From Halomonas sp. (lineage in GTDB: Bacteria; Pseudomonadota; Gammaproteobacteria; Pseudomonadales; Halomonadaceae), in assembly GCF_029263665.1 (NCBI RefSeq), contig NZ_JAJUFQ010000016.1, positions 43,723-107,722 of the forward strand: a stretch of DNA of 64,000 nt, in the 5' to 3' direction. The position numbers were made by a program, and so were the translations under genes. Of this stretch, positions 52,954 through 61,900 are shown in pieces; the first letter of the stretch is position 1; each line of letters starts with the position of its first letter. The notes below the pieces were generated by a model. The model made no database searches. It was not told the DNA's origin and was given only the letters and a program-made list of their open reading frames with translations.

Positions 52954-55900
52954 ATGAACCGGCAATGCTACCGCTTGATCTTCAGCCGTGCGAAAGGCCG
53001 CTGGGTGGTGACCTCCGAGCAGGCGTCGCGCAGGGGCAAGGGGAGTCGTGGAGAAGGTGCGACCCTGACTGGCGCATCAGGCCTGTTGCTTCCGCTCGGT
53101 GAAAACATCTCTGCACTCCGGCCACTATGTATGGCGGTGCTGCTGGCCAGTGTCGGGCTGGTAGGTATGGAAGATGCTCAAGCACAGATCCTGCCGGACA
53201 GTAACGCGCCTTCGAATCAGCGCCCCCATGTCGTCAATACGGCCAACGGTACGCCCCAGGTCAATATCCAGGCGCCTAACCGCAAGGGCCTGTCGCATAA
53301 CACCTATCGCCAGTTCGATGTCGATGGCAAAGGGGCCATCCTCAACAACTCGCGCAACAACACCCAGACTCAGATTGGTGGCTGGGTGCAGGCCAACCCC
53401 AACCTGGCCAAAGGTGAGGCGCGGGTCATCCTCAACGAGGTCAATTCGCGTGATCCCAGCCTCCTGCGTGGGCCGATCGAAGTGGCGGGAAGCCGGGCCG
53501 ATGTGATCATCGCCAATCCGGCAGGCTTGCAGATCAATGGCAGCAAGTTCATCAATGCCAGCAACGTCACCCTGACGACAGGCAACCCCTTGTATCGCGA
53601 CGGCATGATCAACGGCTACCACGTGGGTGGCGGCAAGATCGAGATTGCGGGTGGTGGTCTGGATACCAGCGACAGTGACTACACGGCCCTGCTGGCCCGT
53701 GCCGTTGAAGTGCAGGCCCAGGCCAGTCTTCAGGCCAACGACCTGACCGTGATTACCGGGGCCAACCGCATCAGTGCCGACTTGAAAGATGTCACCGCGA
53801 TTCAGGGTCAGGGCGCGGCCCCGGAAGTGGCGATTGATGTGGCCCACCTAGGGGGAATGTACGCCAATGAAATCCGGCTTGTGGCAACGGAAGCCGGGGT
53901 AGGAGTGCGCAACGCAGGCCAGATCGGAGCTCGGGCGGGAGAGCTGCGCGTCACGGCTGATGGCCGAGTGGAAAATACCGGTCTGTTGCAGTCATCAATG
54001 TCGAATACTCGGCTCTCCGCTGCGGGTGGCATCCGCAATAGTGGTGATGTGACTGCCGCTCGTGAGCTGACGTTGACCACTCCGCGTGACATCGACAATA
54101 GCCATGGCATGTTGAGTGCTCCGCGCCTTGACGTAAAGGCGGATTCGCTGACCAATCTGTATGGCGAGATCGAACAGACCGGCACGCAGGCGCTGGCCCT
54201 GAATGCCGGATCGCTTTCCAACCGCCAGGGGGGACGCATTGGCCTGCCCGCGCCGGATACGGGCGGCGGTACTGACAGCGGAACCGATAGTGGCACCAGC
54301 GGTGGCGGATCGGCCAATGGCAACACCGGGGGAGGCTCAAGCGGTGGTGGCCAATCCGGTGGCGGGTCAGGTCCGGTGCCCGAGGTGCTGGCCGATGGTC
54401 GACTCGCCATCACGCATCGGCTCAGTAACGATGCCGGTGTCATCAGCGCCGCGCATATGGATCTGGTCAGCAGTTCGGGGCTCAATAACGCAGGTGGCCA
54501 TTTGGGCCTCGGCGAACTGACCCTGAAAGGCGGCAACCTGAACAATCAGGGGGGGGAGCTGATCATTGATGGCCCTGCGCATGTACAGGTCAACCAAGTC
54601 AACAACAATGCCGGTGTCTGGCAGATATCCGGCCCCCTGGCCTTCAGTGCCCGGGATGTATCTAACCGCGGTGGCACCTTCACGCTGAGTGATACGTCCG
54701 CGACCACCCTGAACGTGTACGGGGCGGTTGATAACGACCGCCATGGCGTTTTCGACAACACCCAAGGCACCCTGGCCAGCAACGCCAGCCAACTGACCCT
54801 GAATACCGGCACCTTCTACAACGAGCGCGGCACCATCGAACATGCCGGCAGCGGCGGGCTAACCCTGAACAGCGGCGACCTGTACGGACGTGATGGCACT
54901 ATCACCACCGGCGGTGCCATGCAATTGACCGCGGCGAAGGTGGATCACAGCGGCGCCACCCTGAATGCCGAGCAACTGACGCTCGATGCCGACAGCTTCG
55001 ACAGCCGCGGCGGCCTCATCACCCTGGGCGGCACCCAACCCAATACCTTGACCGTTCGTCAATCGCTGGATAATGGCGCAGGGGGTGTCCTGACCAGCAA
55101 TGGTGACCTGGACATTCGTGCTGCGACCCTGGGCAACGCCGGCGGTCAGATTCTGCATGCCGGTGACGGCCAATTGACTGTCCACACCCAGCGCCTGAAC
55201 GGCAAGGGCGGCACCATCGCCAGCAACGGCGACCTGGGCCTGTACGATGGCAGCTTCGACCTGAGTGAGGGCACCACCCAGGCAAACCGCATTACCGTGG
55301 ATGGCGAGGCGCTGACCACCGCCGGCGGCAGCCTCACCGCGCTGAGTGATGACACGCTAATGCTGACGACCAACGGGCAGATCGACAACCGCGCTGGCCG
55401 CATCGCCACCAATGGCGACCTGTGGCTCGAGGCACTGTCTGTCAATAACCAGGCGGGTACGTTCAACGTATTTGGCGATGCCCACTTCGATGTTGCTGAA
55501 ACGCTCGACAACACCCAAGGCGACATGACCAGCGGTGGTGATCAGTCGATACAGGCCGCGACCTTCCGCAATGTCTCTGGAACCGTCGAACATGCCGGAG
55601 ATGGCACGCTGACCATCGACACCGCCCAGTTGAACGGTAACGGCGGCACCATCGTCAGCAACGGCCATCTGGATCTCAATGGTGGCATTCTCGATCTGAG
55701 TGATGGTACCACCCAAGCCCAACGCATCACGGTCGATGGCCAGAAGCTGATCACCGCTGGCGGCCAGCTGATCGCCTTGGGCGACGATACGCTCACGCTG
55801 GCGACCCGTGGGCAGCTCGATAATCAAGGGGGCACTCTGCAATCGGGCGGTGCTGTGGTGATCGACAGCCGCGGGCTGAATAACGCCAGTGGCGCCATCC

Positions 55901-58900
55901 TCGGTACCGCGCTCGAGATCGACACTCATCAGCAGACGCTCGACAACAGTGCAGGCGGCACCATTGCCACGATAAAAGGCCGCGCCAACGCTCAGGGAAC
56001 GGAAGAGGGTCATCTGATCATTCATAGCGGCGAGTTGAACAACGACAGTGGACTGATTCAGTCGTTGGGCGACATGGTCATCGACACTGCCGGCGAGGCG
56101 CTGAGCAACACTCGCTCGGGAGAAAAAGGTGGCCTGATCAGCGGCGGGGCGCTGACCATCAACCCTGTCGATGGTGATAGTCCTCATCGACATGGCGTGT
56201 ACGGTAATGTGTTCAACGATGCCGGATTGATCTCCGCCCAGCAGGCCCTGACCATCAACGCGGCCGCACTGAATAACCGGCAGAATGGTGTGATCGCCGG
56301 TGCGGATAGCATCACCCTGAATACCACTTCGCTGAACAACAAGAGTGGCTCTGTTCAGGCCGATCAACCGCTAAGCGTCAGTGTCGACAAGACCCTCGAC
56401 AACACCGCTGGGTTATTGGCTTCCCTTCAAGGTGATGTGGGCCTGACCAGCGGCGGCAAGCTGACCAATGACAAGGGCATGATTCAGGCGCGGGGCTTGG
56501 TCGATAGCGCAAGCCGAGGCCTTGCCAATGCCGGCGGCGCCATTCTCGGTGCACAAATCGACATCAATACTCGTCAGCATGCCCTCGACAACAGCAACGA
56601 CGGCGTCATCGCCACGCTGGCCAGCGGAGACGGAGATACTGCCCACGGCGACGGCAGCGTCACGATCCACAGCGGTGTATTGAACAACGACACCGGCCTG
56701 ATCCAATCGCAGGGTGACATGCGAGTGGACACTGCCGGCCAGACCTTGACCAATACCCACTCCCGTGGACCAGGTACGGAGGAAACCGGTGGTCTGATCA
56801 GCGGCGGGTCGCTGACGATCAATCCCATCAGCGGCGAAACGTCCGGCGAAAGCGTGTACGGCGATGTCCTCAACGATGGCGGTTGGATCGCCGCCCAGCA
56901 AGCCCTGACCGTCAATGCTGCCACGCTGAGCAACACCGATGACGGTGTGATCGTCGGCGCAGACACCATCACCCTGAACGCCACATCATTGGCCAATCAG
57001 GATGGCACGGTGCAGGCGGATGGGACCCTGCTCGCCAACGTCGATCAGCAAATCGAGAACCAGCGTGGCGTGCTGGTGTCCCGCGAAGGCGATGTAGATC
57101 TGACCAGTGGCGGCAAGCTGTCCAGCGACAAGGGCACGATCCAGGCCAAAGGTAAGGTCGATACCCAAAGCCGGGGTCTTTCCAACGCGGGCGGCTCGAT
57201 CCTGGGCGCCGAGATCGACATCAATACCCGAAAGCAGACACTCGATAACAGCAACAACGGCGTCATCGCCACGCTGGCCAGCGAAGACGGAGATACTGCC
57301 CAAGGCGATGATCCATCCCAGGGCCTCGAAACTGGCCACCTGACGATCCACAGCGGTGAACTGAACAACGACACCGGGCTGATCCAGTCTTTGGGCGACA
57401 TGCTCATCGACACCAACGGCCAGACCCTGACCAACACCCACACGCAAGCCCAGAGCGAAGACGACGCGCATCGGGGCCTGATCAGCGGCGGAACACTGAC
57501 CCTCAATCCGATCAGCGACACAGGCGTGTACGGCGATGTGAATAACGCTGGCGGCTGGGTGTTTGCCCAGCAGGCACTCACCCTCGGTACCACGGAACTG
57601 AGCAACACCGATGGCGGCGCGATCGTTGGGGCGGACACCATCACCCTGACCGCCACGTCACTGGCCAATCAGGACGGCACGGTACAGGCGGACGGGACCC
57701 TGACCGCCAACATCGACCAGCAAATCGCGAACCAGCGTGGTGTGCTGATTTCCCGACAAGGCAATGTAAGCCTGACAGGCGGTGACGAACTAAGGAATGA
57801 CAGTGGTGTGATCCAGGCGCAGGGACGCGCCGACATCATCAGCACCGGCCTCAGTAATGTTGGTGGCTCGATCCTGGGCGCCGAGATCGACATCAACACC
57901 CGAAAGCAGACCCTCGACAACAGCGCCAAGGGGACCATCGCCACGATCAGCACGAAAGAGGGCGAAGCCCCCACGGGTGACGGCGCATCCCAAGGTCCCG
58001 AAACCGGCCTTCTGACGATCCACAGCGGCGCGCTGAACAACGACACCGGCCTGATCCAGTCCCAGGGCGACATGGTCATCGACACCGCCGGCCACACTCT
58101 GACCAACACCCACTCAGGCCATTCCAACAATGACACGCAAGGCGGCTTGATCAGTGGCGGTTCACTGACCCTCAACCCGATCAACGGTGAAGGCACGTAT
58201 GGTGATGTGATCAACGATAGTGGGTTGATCTCCGCCAAGCAGGCCTTGATTGCCCATGCTGGCAAGCTGAGTAACACCAATAGCGGGGTGATGGGGGGAG
58301 CTGATGCCATCACTCTGACGGCTGAGTCGTTGGATAACCAGGGCGGTATTATCCAGGCAGACGCAACGCTGACCGTGACTGTCGATGAACGCATCGACAA
58401 CCAGAGCGGCACGCTGGTGTCCCTGCAAGGTGGTGTGGACCTGACCAGTGGCGACAATCTGCGCAATGATGCTGGTGCGATCCAGTCGCAGGGGCGCACT
58501 GACATCATCAGCGCCGGGCTCAGCAACATCGGCGGCTCGATCCTGGGCACCGAGATTGACATCAACACCCGCCAGCAGGCTCTCGACAACAGCGCCGGCG
58601 GCACCATTGCCACGATTTCTGGTAAAGAGGGAGAAGCCTCATCTAGCGATGGTGAATCCCAAGGCCCCGAAACCGGCCACCTGACGATCCACAGTGGTGA
58701 ACTGAACAACGACACCGGCCTGATCCAGTCCCAGGGCGACATGGTCGTGGATACCGCCGGCCATACCCTGACCAACACCGGCCAGGGCAGCCTGATCAGT
58801 GGCAGCGGTATGAACCTGATCACCGGCGACATCAACAATGCCTCGGGCTTGATTTCCGCCCAGCAGGCGCTGACCGCCAATATCGGCAAGTTGAACAATA

Positions 58901-61900
58901 TCGAAGGGGGCGTGTTCGGCAGCGCGGCCAATGTCAGCCTGAATGCCCGCGGCGTGGACAACCAGAGCGGGCAACTGGTCGCCGAAGAGGATCTTTTCGT
59001 CGGGCTCGACGGCCAGCTTGATAACACCCAGGGGCTGATCTCGGCGGGTAACACCCTGACAGTAGAGGCCGATAGCCTCATCAACCGCGATACGTTGTCC
59101 GATGCTCCGGATCATGTGCTTGGCTTGCAGGGCGACACCGTCGAGCTTCACACCCAACGTATTGATAACACAGAAGGCCTGATCGCCGCCGACACCCGGA
59201 TCGACATCCAGCGTTTGCAGACGGGGGACGTGTTCCCACGCGCTCTCAGCCGTTCTCTTGACAGTTCTCTTAGCGAATCTCTCGGCAGTTCTCTCGACAG
59301 CTCTCTCAACAACACCGGGGGGATAATCGCTTCCCAAGGCACGCTGGATATCACGCGGAATGTGATCACCAACACCGGTGGCACCTTGTTCTCGGCGGGC
59401 GACCAGACGCTGAACACCGATACGCTCAGTGGCGATGGTCGGGTGCTGTCCCAGGGTGACCTGACCCTCACGCTCAGCGAAGCCTTCACCAACACCAGGG
59501 ACGGCGAGATCACCGCCAACGGCAAGCTGGTGTTCGATACCCAGGGCAAGCTGATCAACCAGGGCCTCATTCAGGCCGGAGGCCTGTATCTGGCGGCCGC
59601 TGAGCTGGACAACACCGTCGACGGCGTCATCAGCGCTGATACCACCGAGGTGATCATCAATGGCAGCTTGACCAACCGAGGTCTGATCGACGGCGGCGCC
59701 ACCCATGTGCAAGCCACCACGCTCGACAATATCGGCAGCGGGCGCATCTACGGCGACCATCTCACCATTCAGGCAGAGACGCTCACCAACCGTGAAGAAA
59801 CCCTTGATGGCAAGACAGCCTCCGCGACCATCGCCGCCCGCGAGCGGCTCGATATGGGCATCGGCACCCTGGTCAACCAGGGCAAGGACAGCCTGATCTT
59901 CAGCGCCGGTAGCGGCGCCGAGGCGCTCAATATCGCCGGAAAACTGGATGATCAGCGCCATGCCACCGGTATGGCCGATCGAGTCGATAACCTCGGCGCC
60001 ACCATCGAATCCCTCGGCGGGCTCAATATCCACGCGCGGGAACTGAACAACCTCAATCCCCACTTCACCACCGAGGAAGTGCAGGTCGAAGGGCCGACGG
60101 GCTATATCAGCATCGTCGGGGGGAAACGTTATCCCGCCCCAGGGGTTGAATATGATGTTTCGCTGTTTGATTGGTACGACAAGGTAGGCGGCCAATATGT
60201 GAAACGCGATGATGCCGTTTCCGGGTTCACCGACAAGCCCGGTGGGGCCACGTACATCGCCTGGAATGGCACGCCACCGCCCAAGGAAGATGCCGTGCTG
60301 GGCTGGTCACCGACGCCGCGTGTGGCGGATGCCGATTATCCCCTCAATGATCCCGCCTGGGCCTATTTTGGCGTGATACCCCCCGCTCCTGAACCCAAGG
60401 AACCACGCCCGGAGGCCTTTGCCTCGGATGAGGCCTATCGAGCGGCTCATGCGCAATGGCAGCAGGCCCATGCGGATTGGAAAAACGAGAGCGAACAGCG
60501 TTATGCCGCGCTGGATGAAGAAATCGCCGCCTACAACGCCACCTTCGGTACACCGGAACGTATCGACGAGTGGCACCAGCATATTCAGGACTGGACCCAG
60601 TTCGAAGGCGAGAAAAGCGTCTACGAAACCCAGACGCGGGATAGCACGCCTGGGAGGATCCTTTCTGGTGGCGATATGGCGCTGAAGGGCGATACGCTGC
60701 TCAACGACAAGAGCCAGATCATTGCCGGTGGTGTGCTTGCAGCGGACTTCCAGCGCATCGAGAATCGCGATGCCGAAGGCACCCGCCGGGTGCACTACGA
60801 AGCTGGGGGTGAGCGTTGGTTCACCGATGGCAAACACTGCAGCAGCAACTACTGTCGTTCCCGTGATTGGGAGTTGCTGGGTCCCTGGGTGCCCGCTGAT
60901 GAAACCACCACCATCGACCTCAGCGTGGCGCGCATGGACAGCCACCAGAACGCTGGTGGCAGCGGCCATGCGGTAGAAGACCGCCACACCGGCAGTGCAG
61001 AAGATGAAGCCCGTGGCCGGGGCGAAGGCCCGCAGGGTGCGGACCTGAAGGATATTGCCGGTACCGATCAACCCACACAGGACGGCGGCCTGAAGGTCAT
61101 TGCGGCCAACGCAGGTGGACAGACGGGGCAGATCGTCGAAGTGGCGGCCGTGGCCACCGATACCGAAGCCGGTGGGCGCGACATAACCGGTGCGGACCTG
61201 AACCTTCCCGACACGGGTCGGGCCACACCCTCCACGGCGGATGGCCCGGACATCGCCGGGCCTGATGGTGCCCGGGGGCAGGCGTTGGCCGACGCCAATC
61301 CCGATGCTCCCGAGGTGGTGCGAACCCTTCAACCCGAGTTGAGTGTTCCCACCAGTTCGCTGTTCCAGCTCGACCCCGCGCCCAATGCCGACGTGCTGAT
61401 CGAGACCGACCCACGCTTTACCGACCGGCGTGAGTGGCTGAGTTCCGACTACATGCTCAAGGCCGTGCAGCAGGACCCGACCACCAGCCACAAGCGCATG
61501 GGCGACGGCCTGTATGAACAGCGCCTGATCACCGAGCAGATCATGCGTCTGACCGGGCAGCGTTATCTGGACGGCTACCACAACGACGAAGACCAGTTCC
61601 GCGCCTTGATGAACGCCGGGCTGACCTTTGCCGCAGAACATCAACTGCGCCCCGGCATCGGCCTGACCGCCGCGCAGATGGCGCAACTGACCAGCGATAT
61701 CGTATGGCTGGTGGAGCGAGAGGTGACGCTGGCCGATGGCCGCACCGAAAACGTGCTGGTGCCCCAGGTTTATGTGCGTGTGCGCGAAGGTGACCTGAAC
61801 GGCGATGGCACCCTGCTGGCCGGTGACCGCGTGGACGTCACCACCCGCGGCGACCTGATCAATAGCGGCACCATTGCCGGACGCACCGCCGTCGAGCTGA

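Noticed and set aside
55900..58790. A CRISPR-like array, because of regularly spaced repeats
   Set aside because: The period is about 670 nt, the repeats are coding and in frame, and no cas genes are present.
57669..60195. Two further long minus-strand frames (471 and 518 codons) under the FHA-1 repeats
   Set aside because: They repeat with the same period as the plus-strand supra-repeats and have no recognisable protein features; shadows of the coding strand.
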